A stretch of DNA of 64,000 bases from Polyangiaceae bacterium (GCA_013361525.1 JABFXY010000085.1:47878-111877); one strand, 5' to 3'. Positions 46,009 through 55,203 are shown, counted from the stretch's first letter. A program made the numbers and translations. The notes: generated by a model from the letters alone, not told the origin.

Positions 46009-47403
46009 ATGCGGCGCGGGTCTCGAGGTAACGGTTTGGACGCGGAACGCACCGAGATCGGCATCGTCTGCGGACAGTGCGACGAGTGGAACCCGATGGG
46101 TGCCGCCGCCTGCTCCTCGTGCGAAAACGAGCTTTCGCTCGTTCCGCGCCGTTCCATCCCACCGAAGGCGCAACCTGCTGCCGAGCCCGCTGCGGCGTCG
46201 TCGGCGCAAGCGCGGGATCGCGTCAGCTCGACGACGCCGGGACGCGAGCGTCTCGGCGGCCTCGCGTCGGAGCCCGGCGGCCCGCGCAAGGACACGCGCT
46301 CCGGCATGCAGCCACCAGCCGCAGGCGCGCCGGCCCCGCTTCGAAAGCCCTCCGCGCTCGCCATGATGGCGATGCGATCGAACCCTCCGCCGCGCGCGAC
46401 GTCGCCCGCGGGAACGGAAGGACCCGCCCAACCTTCACAATCGTCCTCGGCTGCAGAGAAGCTCGCCGCAAGATCGACGACGACCCCCGTATCACCGCAG
46501 CACCCCCCGAACGCACAAGCTGGTAAAGCCCAGGCCGAACCGGCTGCGCCCAAGGGGCCCGCACCGAAGCCCGAAAAGCTTCCGCCGCTCGACTTCAGCA
46601 AGCTCTCTCAGGAGGAGTTGATGGAACAAGCTCGCCACTACGTGTGCCGCTCCTGCTCGAGCGGCGTGCCCATGGGCCACAAGTTCTGTGGCCGCTGTGG
46701 GGAAGCCGTTCCTCCCGAAATTTTGAGCGCGCAGACGCTCTTCTTCGGGGACATGCAGAACCCGGCGAAGGCGAAGCTGATCCTGATCCGCGGCGAAGGC
46801 ATGGACGGGCTCTCCTTCCATCTCAAGGCGGAGCAGCACATCGTCGGTCGCGACGGCCAGCTGCCGTTCCCCGATGACCCGTTCGTGTCGAGGCGGCACG
46901 CGAACTTCTTCTATCGCAACGGCAAGCTCGTCGTTCGCGACGAGGGCTCGCTGAACGGCGTGTACATGCGCGTCCGCGGCACCGTCGAGCTCGCGCCGGG
47001 CGATTCGTTCCTCGCGGGCGAGCAGCTCTTCCGCTTGGATTTGAACCCGAAAGCCGCCGATGGGCAGGCGCCGGACGGCACGTACTTCTATTCGTCGCCG
47101 AAACACCCGAGCACGTTCCGCCTCGTCCAGATCCTTCAGGGCGGCGCGCTCGGCATGGCTGTGTGCGCGCGCGGCAACACGCTCCTCATCGGTCGCGAGG
47201 GCGGCGACTTGAACTTCCCCGGTGACCTCTACATGTCGGGCTCACACTGCCGCATCGAAGAGGCCGAGGGCCGCTTCACGCTCAGCGATCTCAACAGCCG
47301 CAACGGGACGTACCTGCGTCTGAAGAGCGAACGCGAGCTCGGCCACGGCGACTATCTCTTCATCGGCCGCAAGCTTCTACGGGTCGAGCTCAACACGAAC
47401 TGA
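46009..47403 (+). CDS. Double FHA-domain protein with two zinc ribbons
   Basis: Up to 464 residues, soluble. A zinc ribbon (CGQCDEWNPMGAAACSSC) opens the chain, followed by a Pro/Ala-rich disordered region of about 150 residues. A second ribbon (CRSCSSGVPMGHKFCGRC) precedes two FHA domains. FHA 1 has IVGRDGQL...VSRRHANFF near 279; FHA 2 has LIGREGGDL...MSGSHCRIEE...LNSRNGTYLR near 395. FHA domains bind phosphothreonine, so this is likely a reader for Ser/Thr kinase signalling, common in myxobacteria. TTG 46036 with a better RBS (GAGGTAAC) is an alternative start. Confidence 0.9.
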   Translation: MRRGSRGNGLDAERTEIGIVCGQCDEWNPMGAAACSSCENELSLVPRRSIPPKAQPAAEPAAASSAQARDRVSSTTPGRERLGGLASEPGGPRKDTRSGMQPPAAGAPAPLRKPSALAMMAMRSNPPPRATSPAGTEGPAQPSQSSSAAEKLAARSTTTPVSPQHPPNAQAGKAQAEPAAPKGPAPKPEKLPPLDFSKLSQEELMEQARHYVCRSCSSGVPMGHKFCGRCGEAVPPEILSAQTLFFGDMQNPAKAKLILIRGEGMDGLSFHLKAEQHIVGRDGQLPFPDDPFVSRRHANFFYRNGKLVVRDEGSLNGVYMRVRGTVELAPGDSFLAGEQLFRLDLNPKAADGQAPDGTYFYSSPKHPSTFRLVQILQGGALGMAVCARGNTLLIGREGGDLNFPGDLYMSGSHCRIEEAEGRFTLSDLNSRNGTYLRLKSERELGHGDYLFIGRKLLRVELNTN

Positions 47404-47406
47404 TAC

Positions 47407-47784
47407 GTGGTCAAAACGCTGGTTTTCTTCGATGCGCGAGGGGGCGCCCTCGCCTCGCTCGCAGCTTCCATCTTGCGTTCGCGCGGCGTCGAGACGCGCG
47501 CCGAGTCGAGCGGCCCGATCGTCGAGCGGCCCGAGATCGCGACGGTGCTCGCCGAGATCGGCGTCACCTCGGTCGTCGCGCCGATCCAACGCAGCGGAGC
47601 GCGACCCGAGCACGAGCTCCACATCGAGCTCGGCGGTTCGCGACCCGCACCCGTCGACGTGTCGCTCTACGAGGGCCCGGACACGACCAACTTCGGATCG
47701 ACCGAGCTCGAACGCCTCGCGAAGGCGCGGATCAGCCGCGACCGGATCGAGCGCTGGGTCGATCGCGGCGCGCAGCCGGCCTGA
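47407..47784 (+). CDS. LMW phosphatase-like small protein without the active-site cysteine
   Basis: A protein of 125 residues. Its start (KTLVFFDARGGALASLAASILRSRGVETRAESSGP) follows the strand-loop-helix pattern of low-molecular-weight tyrosine phosphatases, in which the P-loop CxxxxxR sits at this place. Here the loop DARGGALAS has no cysteine, so catalysis is not expected. The tail resembles the family's DP-less end. The match is weak and the protein might be unrelated. It begins 3 bases after the FHA gene stop, so it is probably cotranscribed. Confidence 0.55.
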   Translation: MVKTLVFFDARGGALASLAASILRSRGVETRAESSGPIVERPEIATVLAEIGVTSVVAPIQRSGARPEHELHIELGGSRPAPVDVSLYEGPDTTNFGSTELERLAKARISRDRIERWVDRGAQPA

Positions 47785-47799
47785 TCGCTCGAGGTCCGA

Positions 47800-48684
47800 T
47801 CACTCCGCGTCGCAGAGCTCTCGGAAGCGGCCGGTCGCTTTGCTTTCGGCGAAGTCGGCGAGGCAACCCGGACCCTGGCTCACGGCCTCGAGCGCGCGGC
47901 GCGCCGAGCCGCTGTCCCACTCGCGCATGCCGTCGTATCGAGCGCGAATGAAGCCGTTTCCATCGATGATCCACGTCTCCGGGACCATCGTCGTGCCGTA
48001 GAGATCTTTCGTCACCGAGCTCGTCGGGTCGCGCAGGATGCGGAAGGGGAAGCGCCCCTCCTTCAGGACCTTCGAGACGTCGGCGTCGAGGTTCGGATCC
48101 GCCGCGAGCGTCGTTCGCAGCTCGTCCTGCAACGTCTGCTGTTCCTCGAAGTCGTCGTTGTTGACGGTGATGAAGACGATGTCTTTGCGGCCCTCGAGCG
48201 CAACGGCGAGCCGCGCGAGCGCAGGCATCTCCTTCATGCAGGGCTCGCAGGTGTAGCTCCAGAAGTTCATCACGACGGTCTTGCCCTTGAACTCCGAGAG
48301 GCTGACCATCTTGCCGTCGATGTCCGGCAGCTTGAAATCCGGTGCGGTGCGGTTCCTCCCCGCGTAGGTGGGGCGCATCGCGCACGTCGCGGAGCAGAGC
48401 GCGCGCATCTGATCTTTTCGCGCCGCTTGAACGAAGCCGAAGACCGCCGCCGCGGCGAGGGCGATGAAGCCGATCTGGATCGCGTAGTTGCGGGCGAGGG
48501 TCCGGTCGACCTTCGCGTACCGATAGAGCTTGGTGAAGAAGAGCGGCAGCCCACGCATGCCGGATCGCATGAGCTCGTCGTCGATCGCTTTGATCCGCTG
48601 ATCGCGCTCCGAAAGGACGAGCTCCGCTTCCTCGGCGTGGGTCGGCCGCCCGGGCTCGTTCGTGGCTGCTGCGTCCTGTGCCAT
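47800..48684 (-). CDS. TlpA-like thioredoxin-domain membrane protein
   Basis: A protein of 294 residues. A cytoplasmic helical N-terminus precedes a membrane anchor at about 70-95 (YAIQIGFIALAAAAVFGFV). The extracytoplasmic redoxin domain shows APDFKLPDIDGKMVSLSEFKGKTVVMNFWSYTCEPCMKEMP, whose CxxC motif is characteristic of TlpA/ResA thiol-disulfide oxidoreductases. The domain is followed by ETWIIDGNGFIRARYDG. It probably reduces periplasmic disulfides. Two additional cysteines near residue 120 (CSATCAM) may be regulatory. ATG 48684 is chosen over TTG 48708. It follows the radical-SAM gene by 27 bases on the same strand. Confidence 0.88.
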   Translation of the reverse strand: MAQDAAATNEPGRPTHAEEAELVLSERDQRIKAIDDELMRSGMRGLPLFFTKLYRYAKVDRTLARNYAIQIGFIALAAAAVFGFVQAARKDQMRALCSATCAMRPTYAGRNRTAPDFKLPDIDGKMVSLSEFKGKTVVMNFWSYTCEPCMKEMPALARLAVALEGRKDIVFITVNNDDFEEQQTLQDELRTTLAADPNLDADVSKVLKEGRFPFRILRDPTSSVTKDLYGTTMVPETWIIDGNGFIRARYDGMREWDSGSARRALEAVSQGPGCLADFAESKATGRFRELCDAE

Positions 48685-48711
48685 CGGGGCGCTCACTCTA
48701 TCGCGCAAACG

Positions 48712-50199
48712 TCAGGAGGCGACAACGTGGAGGGATTTCTTCTTCTTCATGGGGGCGCGCTCGGCCACCGCCTCGAACGCGCGCTTGTAATCGGCAAACG
48801 TCCCGCCCGCGTGGACGGCGGTGCGAACGGCTAGGCCTTCTCGCTCGCCGCCTTGCGCGAGGACGTATTCCGCCCAAGCCCAGCGTGCGCTCGTCGCCCG
48901 AACGTCGGCTCGGCCCTTCAGACCGCGCCTCAACCGCTCGAGTCGTGCGTTCACCGTCGAGATCCCGGCAAAAGGGCTCTTGTCGAGCGGGGTGTTTCGC
49001 TTCGCGCAGAAGGGCGCGATCCCCAGAGCGACCGGCACGACCGCCGAGAGCTCGGACACGAACGCCGAGCACTCGTCGATGTCGGCGTCGGTTTCGCCCG
49101 GCAGGCCCACCATCAAGTAGAGCTTGAGGCGCTTCATCCCGTGGGCACGCGCGAGCTCCGCGGCGCGGTGGAGGTGTTTGATGCGTGCGCGTCGCTCGAG
49201 GCTCTCGCGCAGGCGCTCGCTCGGTCCATCCATCGCGGTCGTCAGCGTCTTGTAACCGGCCGAGCGGAGCGCACCGACGAACTCGTCGTTGAGTCGATCC
49301 GGGCGAAGGCTGGACAGCCCCACTTCACAACCGCGCTCCGCCAGCGTCCGGACGATCTCCGCGACCTTCGGGTGGTCGCTCACCGCTGCGCCGACGAGGC
49401 CGACCCGGCGCGCATCCTCCGGGATGAGGCCGAGGATCGTCTCCTTCTTCACGATGCGCATGCCGCCGTTCGTCGAGCGCCGCATCACGCAGTATTGGCA
49501 GGCGCGCGAACAGCCGCGCTCCGTCTCGATCAAGAACATGTCCGACAGCTCGGTGTCCGGAGAACGAATCGCGGAGTACGCAGGAAGCGTTTCGTCCGCG
49601 CATTTCGCGACCGACGGCAACGTCGAGCCGTGCGCCGACGGGACGAACACGTGCGGAATCGCGGCGAGTGCTTCGAGCGCGGCGGTTTTGTCGGTCGCCG
49701 ACTCGAGGACGTTCATCACGTCTTGGATGAGCTCGTCGGCTTCACCCATCACGATCGCGTCGACAAACGGTGCGAGCGGCAGCGGGTTCGAGAACGTGAG
49801 TGGGCCGCCCGCGACGACGATCGGATCGGCGTCGGTGCGTTCTGCCCGCAACGACGGGATGGCGGAGGCTTCGAGCATCTGGACGACGCCGGCGAGCTCC
49901 AGCTCGTAGGCGACGCTGAACGCGATGACCGGGAAATCGCGCAGAGGCCGCAAACCCTCGTAAGACAGCGGCGCGACCTCGACCCCTTCCGCGTCGTCGG
50001 GGAGGAAGAAGCGCTGGCAAGCCGTGCCATCGCGCCGCTGGATCAGCTTGTAAATCTGCTGAAACCCGAGCGAGCTCATCCCCGCGCGGTACGGCGAGGG
50101 GTAGGCGAGCGCGACGGTGAAGGGCGCGGACTTTTCAATCCGACCGACCTCCCTACCGAGGCGCGCGCGAATGGTTTCGGCAGATTCCCAGCGGCTCAC
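48712..50199 (-). CDS. B12-binding-domain radical SAM protein
   Basis: A protein of 495 residues. The N-terminal 200 residues have a Rossmann-like B12-binding layout (VALAYPSPYRAGMSSLGFQQIY...VIAFSVAYELELAGVVQML...VVAGGPLTFSNPLPL). The radical SAM core has the CxxxCxxC cluster motif at Cys-230, -234 and -237 (ERGCSRACQYC). GKP-like and MVGLPGETDADIDE motifs follow. The substrate cannot be assigned; related proteins modify RNA or lipids. The start is GTG 50199. A basic tail (APMKKKKSLHV) ends the chain. The TlpA-like gene follows in the same operon. Confidence 0.9.
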   Translation of the reverse strand: MSRWESAETIRARLGREVGRIEKSAPFTVALAYPSPYRAGMSSLGFQQIYKLIQRRDGTACQRFFLPDDAEGVEVAPLSYEGLRPLRDFPVIAFSVAYELELAGVVQMLEASAIPSLRAERTDADPIVVAGGPLTFSNPLPLAPFVDAIVMGEADELIQDVMNVLESATDKTAALEALAAIPHVFVPSAHGSTLPSVAKCADETLPAYSAIRSPDTELSDMFLIETERGCSRACQYCVMRRSTNGGMRIVKKETILGLIPEDARRVGLVGAAVSDHPKVAEIVRTLAERGCEVGLSSLRPDRLNDEFVGALRSAGYKTLTTAMDGPSERLRESLERRARIKHLHRAAELARAHGMKRLKLYLMVGLPGETDADIDECSAFVSELSAVVPVALGIAPFCAKRNTPLDKSPFAGISTVNARLERLRRGLKGRADVRATSARWAWAEYVLAQGGEREGLAVRTAVHAGGTFADYKRAFEAVAERAPMKKKKSLHVVAS

Positions 50200-50465
50200 G
50201 TTGCGAGACCGTCTTTAGCAGCTCGGGGCCGACGCCGCCTTTCCCTGTCGTTCGCTGGAGTTGTGGGCGATACCGCTCGGCTGGTCCCTGGATCGCGCAA
50301 CCCCCAGCGCGATTGGCCACAGTCATCGAACGCGCAAAGCATCGAACTCGTTTTGCGAATCGACTCCATGATACCGTTTCGAAGTCGTCACGGCGCGGTG
50401 GATTTGGCCTGCGTCGCCTTCCTTTTCGCGTTCAGCACGTCCTCAGCCCGCTGCTTGGAGGAGCC

Positions 50466-51758
50466 ATGAAGAGCCTGTCTTTCCGCTCATCGGTCCCGTC
50501 GATCGCGCTCGCCCTGTTCGCGCTTTCGTCCGCATGCGAACCCGGCAACAGCACCGACGGAGCAGGCGCGTCCGACAATCCAGGAGGCAACAGCTCGCAA
50601 GGCGGCGCTGGCGGCGGCGGTGCTCCGGGCAGCGGAGGCAACCCCAGCAGCGGCGGCTCGAACAGCCAATTCATGGTCGGCCCGGGCGGCAATACGCCGG
50701 GCGGATGCATGTCGACGGGCGACGAGGACGCCGACATGGACGGGTTCACCGTCAATCAGGGCGACTGCAACGATTGCGACAAGAACACGAATCCGGGCGC
50801 GATCGAGGTCGTCGGCGAGGACGACGGCACGGGCGGTGGCGGCGGCTACGTTCCTGTCGACGAAGACTGCGACGGCACGCCGGACAATCCGCCCGAGCCG
50901 TGCGACACCGGCCTCGCGCTCGACAGCTCGAACGCCGAAGACGCCGCGCGCGCGATGGAGCTCTGCAAGCACGCCAACACCGACCAAGAGTGGGGCGTCG
51001 TCGCGGCGCAGTTCGTCCGCGCGAACGGCGGCGCGATGAGCTCGACGCAGCAGAACGGCATCCTGCCGAACTTCGGACCGAACGTGCCGCCGCGTGGTGG
51101 CCAGTCGATGTTCAGCATCTCCTCCGGTCGCGCGCGCATCCCCGGCCAGCCCGGCGCGTGCGGAAGCGCGACGTGCGTCGGATCCGGCGGGGGAACGCCG
51201 CCGAGCGCGGCCTACCCGCAAAACGCGCCCGGTTGCGACATCAGCGACGTGATCAACGACGACGTCGCGCTCGAGCTCACGCTGCGCGCGCCGACCAACG
51301 CGACCGGCTACTCGTTCGACTTCAAGTTCTACTCGTTCGAGTATCCGGACTACGTCTGCACGACCTTCAACGATCAGTTCATCGCGCTCGTGAACCCGGC
51401 CCCGATGGGCGCGATGGACGGCAACGTCTCCTTCGACTCGCAAGGCGCACCCGTCAGCGTCAACGTCGCGTACTTCACGATCTGCGACGACGGCAGCTGC
51501 CCCGGCGGGTCGGCCGAGATGCAGGGCACCGGCTTCGACACCTGGCGCGGATCCTTCGACGACGGCAACGCAGGTGGGACCGAGTGGCTCCGCACGCAAG
51601 CTCCGGTCGAAGGCGGTTCGACGTTCAGCATTCGCTTCGGCATTTGGGATACGGGCGATACGGCGCTCGACTCCACCGCGGTCATCGACAACTTCCAGTG
51701 GCTGGCGACCGGCGGCACCGTCGATCTCGTCACCGAGCCGCCGCCTCCGCCGATGTGA
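50466..51758 (+). CDS. Lipoprotein with MopE-like metal-binding motif and choice-of-anchor region
   Basis: A protein of 430 residues. A lipoprotein signal ends LSSAC. A Gly/Ser/Asn-rich linker follows. Residues about 80-145 carry a MopE-like calcium/metal-binding motif (DEDADMDGFTVNQGDCNDC...NTNPGAIEV...VDEDCDG), typical of Myxococcota surface proteins. The C-terminal ~270 residues form a beta-sandwich resembling the choice-of-anchor L group (LELTLRAPTNATGYSFDFKFYSFEYPDYVCT, STAVIDNFQWLA). GGAGGAG lies four bases upstream of ATG 50466. It is probably exposed at the cell surface; substrate unknown. Confidence 0.85.
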   Translation: MKSLSFRSSVPSIALALFALSSACEPGNSTDGAGASDNPGGNSSQGGAGGGGAPGSGGNPSSGGSNSQFMVGPGGNTPGGCMSTGDEDADMDGFTVNQGDCNDCDKNTNPGAIEVVGEDDGTGGGGGYVPVDEDCDGTPDNPPEPCDTGLALDSSNAEDAARAMELCKHANTDQEWGVVAAQFVRANGGAMSSTQQNGILPNFGPNVPPRGGQSMFSISSGRARIPGQPGACGSATCVGSGGGTPPSAAYPQNAPGCDISDVINDDVALELTLRAPTNATGYSFDFKFYSFEYPDYVCTTFNDQFIALVNPAPMGAMDGNVSFDSQGAPVSVNVAYFTICDDGSCPGGSAEMQGTGFDTWRGSFDDGNAGGTEWLRTQAPVEGGSTFSIRFGIWDTGDTALDSTAVIDNFQWLATGGTVDLVTEPPPPPM

Positions 51759-51770
51759 TTGTGTCGGCGA

Positions 51771-51813
51771 CGCGCGCGCGATGGACACGCAGGTTTTTCC
51801 ATTCGCGCGCGCG
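51771..51813. terminator. GC-rich hairpin between lipoprotein and DUF3634 genes
   Basis: CGCGCGCGCGATGG (51771-51784) pairs with CCATTCGCGCGCGCG (51799-51813), 14 base pairs with one bulged base, around a 14-base loop that ends in TTTTT. It lies 12 bases after the lipoprotein stop and 27 before the next start. It probably terminates upstream transcription. Confidence 0.55.
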
Positions 51814-51839
51814 ATGACCGGAAGTAAGGTTCGACGCGG

Positions 51840-52187
51840 ATGCCTCCCCCGCTGAAGACCGTCCTCGCGTTTGTCATCGTCGCGTGGCTGGTCATTGCCA
51901 TCGTCCAGACGTGGCTCAGCCGGCGGCTGCTCGTCGTCGACATCGAGGACGGCAAAGTGAAGCGAGCGTCCGGCAAGGTTCCGCAAGAGGTCCTGTCCGA
52001 GGTGCTCGACGTGCTCGAGCACGCGAAGTCGACCGGTCACGCCGAGGTTCGCCTCTCCGAAGGAAAAGCGATCGTCGTCACGCGCGGCGGCATCGACGAT
52101 AACGTCGCGCAGCGACTGCGGAACGTTATCGGCCGTTTTCCTCTGGCAAAGCTGCGTTCTGGACGACCCATTCGACGCCGGGGCTGA
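51840..52187 (+). CDS. DUF3634-like small membrane protein
   Basis: A protein of 115 residues with one N-terminal helix (LAFVIVAWLVIAIVQTWL). A compact cytoplasmic domain follows, with LVVDIEDGKVKRASGKVPQEVLSEVLDVL and a beta-hairpin (AEVRLSEGKAIVVTRGG), similar to DUF3634. A basic tail (SGRPIRRRG) ends the protein. Function unknown. It lies 34 bases before gpmI on the same strand but need not be functionally linked. Confidence 0.7.
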   Translation: MPPPLKTVLAFVIVAWLVIAIVQTWLSRRLLVVDIEDGKVKRASGKVPQEVLSEVLDVLEHAKSTGHAEVRLSEGKAIVVTRGGIDDNVAQRLRNVIGRFPLAKLRSGRPIRRRG

Positions 52188-52221
52188 GCGCGACCCACAC
52201 CGTGCGCTAGGCTTCGACGCC

Positions 52222-53874
52222 ATGTCGCTCGAGCTCAAGCGTCACCCGACGTTCGCGGGTGTGAAGGGTCCTGTCGTCGTCGTCGTGATGGATGGTGTCG
52301 GCATCGGCCGCAGGGACGATTCGGACGCCGTCTACACCGCGCGGACGCCGAACCTGGACGCGCTCTCGAAGCGCGCGCTGTTCACGAAGCTGAAGGCGCA
52401 CGGCACCGCCGTGGGCCTGCCGAGCGACGACGACATGGGCAACAGCGAGGTCGGGCACAACGCGCTCGGTGCCGGTCGCATCTTCGACCAGGGCGCGAAG
52501 CTCGTGAACGAGGCGATCGAGACCGGCGCGCTCTTCCGAGGTGACGCGTGGAACACCGCGACGAGCCGCGTTCGCGCGAGCGGCGAGCCCCTGCATTTCA
52601 TCGGGCTCCTCTCCGACGGCAACGTCCACAGCCACATCGCGCACCTCATCGCGATGCTGCGCAAGGCCGACGAGCAAGGTGTCGCGAAGGTCCGCTTGCA
52701 CGTGCTGCTCGATGGCCGCGACGTCCCCGAGACGAGCGCGCTCGAGTACGTCGACCAGATCGAGCGCGTGCTCGAAGAGATCTCCGCGAAGCCGGGGCGT
52801 GACTACCGCGTAGGCTCCGGCGGTGGCCGCATGAAGGTCACCATGGATCGCTACAACGCCGACTGGGCGATGGTCGAGCGCGGCTGGAAGGCGCACGTCC
52901 GCGGCGAGGGACGGGGCTTCAAGAGCCTACGCGAAGCGGTCGAGACGCTTCGCGCAGAGAACCCCGGCATCAGCGATCAGAACCTGCCAGCCTTCGTCAT
53001 CGTCGATGAGCGCGGCGAGCCCGTCGGCAAGATCCGCGACGGCGCGTCGGTGTTGTTCTTCAACTTCCGGGGTGATCGCGCGATCGAGATCTCGCGCGCC
53101 TTCGAAGATCAGACCTTCACCGAGTTCGAGCGCGGCCCGCGCCCCGACGTCTTCTACGCGGGGATGATGCAATACGACGGCGATCTGCTGGTGCCGAAGC
53201 ACTTCCTCGTTCCACCGCCGGAAATCGACCGCACCCTCGGCGAGTACCTCGCACGCGCGAAAGCGCAGCAACTCGCGTGCAGCGAAACGCAGAAGTACGG
53301 CCACGTGACGTACTTCTGGAACGGCAATCGAAGCGGCAAATTCGACGACAAGCTCGAGACCTACCTCGAAGTGCCGAGCGACATCCTGCCCTTCGAAGAG
53401 CGGCCGTGGATGAAGGCCGCGGAGATCACCGACCGCGTGATCGACGAGCTCAAGACGGGCCGTTATCGCCACGCGCGCCTCAACTACGCGAACGGCGACA
53501 TGGTCGGTCACACGGGCTTTTTCGACTCGACCGTCGTCGCCGTCGAGGCGGTCGACCTGCAGATCGGACGACTATCGCCGGTCATTCGCGCGCTCGGCGG
53601 CGCGCTCATCGTCAGCGCCGATCACGGCAATGCCGACGAGATGTTCGAGTGGGACAAGAAGACCAAGTCGGTCTCGCGCGATGCATCGGGCCGGCCGCGG
53701 CCGAAGACGAGCCACACGTTGAATCCGGTGCCTTGTTACATCGAGATGCCGGAGCAGGCGCTGCAGCTCTCGGAAACGGCGCCGACGTCGGGCATCGGAA
53801 ACGTCGCCGCGACCGTCCTGCACCTCATGGGCTATGCGGCGCCCGACGGGTATTTGCCGTCGCTCCTTGGGTGA
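52222..53874 (+). CDS. gpmI: 2,3-bisphosphoglycerate-independent phosphoglycerate mutase
   Basis: A protein of 550 residues. It interconverts 3- and 2-phosphoglycerate in glycolysis, in the cytoplasm, with two manganese ions. The alkaline-phosphatase-fold domain has VVVVMDGVGIG at the start, the catalytic serine loop PSDDDMGNSEVGHNALGAGRI, and the metal residues in NADMVGHTG-like YANGDMVGHTG and SADHGNADEM. The transferase insertion shows DGNVHSHIAHL and HVLLDGRDVP. This gene is complete, about 30 residues longer than the E. coli form. A lower-GC gene opposes it with 5 bases between stops. Confidence 0.97.
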   Translation: MSLELKRHPTFAGVKGPVVVVVMDGVGIGRRDDSDAVYTARTPNLDALSKRALFTKLKAHGTAVGLPSDDDMGNSEVGHNALGAGRIFDQGAKLVNEAIETGALFRGDAWNTATSRVRASGEPLHFIGLLSDGNVHSHIAHLIAMLRKADEQGVAKVRLHVLLDGRDVPETSALEYVDQIERVLEEISAKPGRDYRVGSGGGRMKVTMDRYNADWAMVERGWKAHVRGEGRGFKSLREAVETLRAENPGISDQNLPAFVIVDERGEPVGKIRDGASVLFFNFRGDRAIEISRAFEDQTFTEFERGPRPDVFYAGMMQYDGDLLVPKHFLVPPPEIDRTLGEYLARAKAQQLACSETQKYGHVTYFWNGNRSGKFDDKLETYLEVPSDILPFEERPWMKAAEITDRVIDELKTGRYRHARLNYANGDMVGHTGFFDSTVVAVEAVDLQIGRLSPVIRALGGALIVSADHGNADEMFEWDKKTKSVSRDASGRPRPKTSHTLNPVPCYIEMPEQALQLSETAPTSGIGNVAATVLHLMGYAAPDGYLPSLLG

Positions 53875-53879
53875 GCGAT

Positions 53880-55106
53880 TCAGATCAACCCGATGATTGC
53901 GGGGAAGACGTCCGTGGCAGCCGTATCGGAACCCTTACCCGAGTCGTCGATGATCGCGACGATGGGTAGGCCCGTGTCGAGGATGAGAGCCGCGATCTCC
54001 TCTGTCAGGTCATTGTCGTCTCCGTTTCGATAGATGTTGCCGCTGCGATCCACCTTCACGAATACGGCCGTCACAGCGACGTTGTCCGAGCCCACCACGA
54101 CGATTTCGTTGTAGCCGTGCCCGCCGGAGGTTCCGCTCGTGCCGGCGAGCACGTCGGTCGGTGAGAGCAATGTGTAATCCGTGTTGGCGGCGAGCACTCT
54201 TTGAAGCTCGTCACGGACGTTGTCCGGCCGGTTGGAGAGGCCTTGGTCTTTCGTGGCGGCGCTGCCGATGTCGCCTTCGCTCGCGCTCAGGATGAAGCCA
54301 TACGGCGTGAATGTCGCGCGGTGCTTTTCGTCGATGACCGAAGTGCTGTTGAGGTTGTCTTTGACGAAGTCGGGGTTTCTGAAAGCGGCCTTGTAGAAGT
54401 TGACTCGCAGCTTCTTCGTTAAGCGGCCTTCTCCCCAGTCCCGGGTTTGCTCGTCGACGATCGTAGGGTCCAATGCGTCAAAGCGATCTCTGAATTCTTG
54501 AACGGTGTTTTCGTAGTCTTGCTCTTTCGACGTGCCGATGTCGCCCAGGTTGAGGTCTGCGATGGGCGTCGAAATCCCCTTGATCGCGGTGACGATGTAT
54601 TGGAATCGACCGGCGTCGTGTTCCTCAGGTTTCGTGAAGTTGTCTGGGTGCCATTCAGTTCGTTTGGAGAAGTCCCCGGCCAGTTGATCTCCGTGGTAGC
54701 CGAGGGCCTTGTGCAACTCGTGGAGGAGCGCGGCATCGTGCTTCCTCTCCAGGTCTCGTCGCATGGTCCGGAGCTCGGACGTGGTCTTTCCTTGTTGCGC
54801 AGCGACGAGGAGGATGCCGCGAATGGCGTGCCGGCGTGCCTTCACGTCGTCGTCTCGACTGCTGCCGGAAAAGCCCAACGAGATTGCTCGGCTCGTTTGG
54901 GCGCGCGCGTTCCCATCGGCCGGTAGCGCGGCCGCGAGTCGGTCGGCCGTCTCTTTATCGGCGAGCGCCTCGACGGCATCGAGGGTGGCTCGTAGGCGGC
55001 CCTCGGCGGTCTTCTTGCCTCCGCCGGGTGCCGGGTGGCTGATCGGTGCTCCGAGCGTGCGGGAGATCAGGCCTCGATGACGCCTGCTGCTGCGGAATAG
55101 CGGCAT
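53880..55106 (-). CDS. Orphan hypothetical protein of lower GC content
   Basis: A protein of 408 residues, rich in Asp, Thr and Asn. Its codon usage and GC content are visibly lower than those of its neighbours. N-terminal helices (LRATLDAVEALADKETADRLAAAL) lead into a region with HKALGYHGDQLAGDFSKRTEWHPDNF, and the C-terminal part has DYTLLSPTDVLAGTSGTSGGHGYNEIVVVGS and VAVTAVFVKVDRSGNIYRNGDDND. No signal peptide, membrane helix or known domain is recognised. The gene opposes gpmI and starts 97 bases from tRNA-Gln. Horizontal acquisition at or near the tRNA is plausible. The mixture resembles an effector or toxin but this is not demonstrable. Confidence 0.7.
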   Translation of the reverse strand: MPLFRSSRRHRGLISRTLGAPISHPAPGGGKKTAEGRLRATLDAVEALADKETADRLAAALPADGNARAQTSRAISLGFSGSSRDDDVKARRHAIRGILLVAAQQGKTTSELRTMRRDLERKHDAALLHELHKALGYHGDQLAGDFSKRTEWHPDNFTKPEEHDAGRFQYIVTAIKGISTPIADLNLGDIGTSKEQDYENTVQEFRDRFDALDPTIVDEQTRDWGEGRLTKKLRVNFYKAAFRNPDFVKDNLNSTSVIDEKHRATFTPYGFILSASEGDIGSAATKDQGLSNRPDNVRDELQRVLAANTDYTLLSPTDVLAGTSGTSGGHGYNEIVVVGSDNVAVTAVFVKVDRSGNIYRNGDDNDLTEEIAALILDTGLPIVAIIDDSGKGSDTAATDVFPAIIGLI

Positions 55107-55203
55107 GACGAGCGAAGGAGCACCGAAGCGCTCGCGCGTGTCAAGCAGCCCGCGTCCGACCGGCTGCTCGGCTTGTGCAGCCGCAAGTGCCGTTAATGAT
55201 GGC

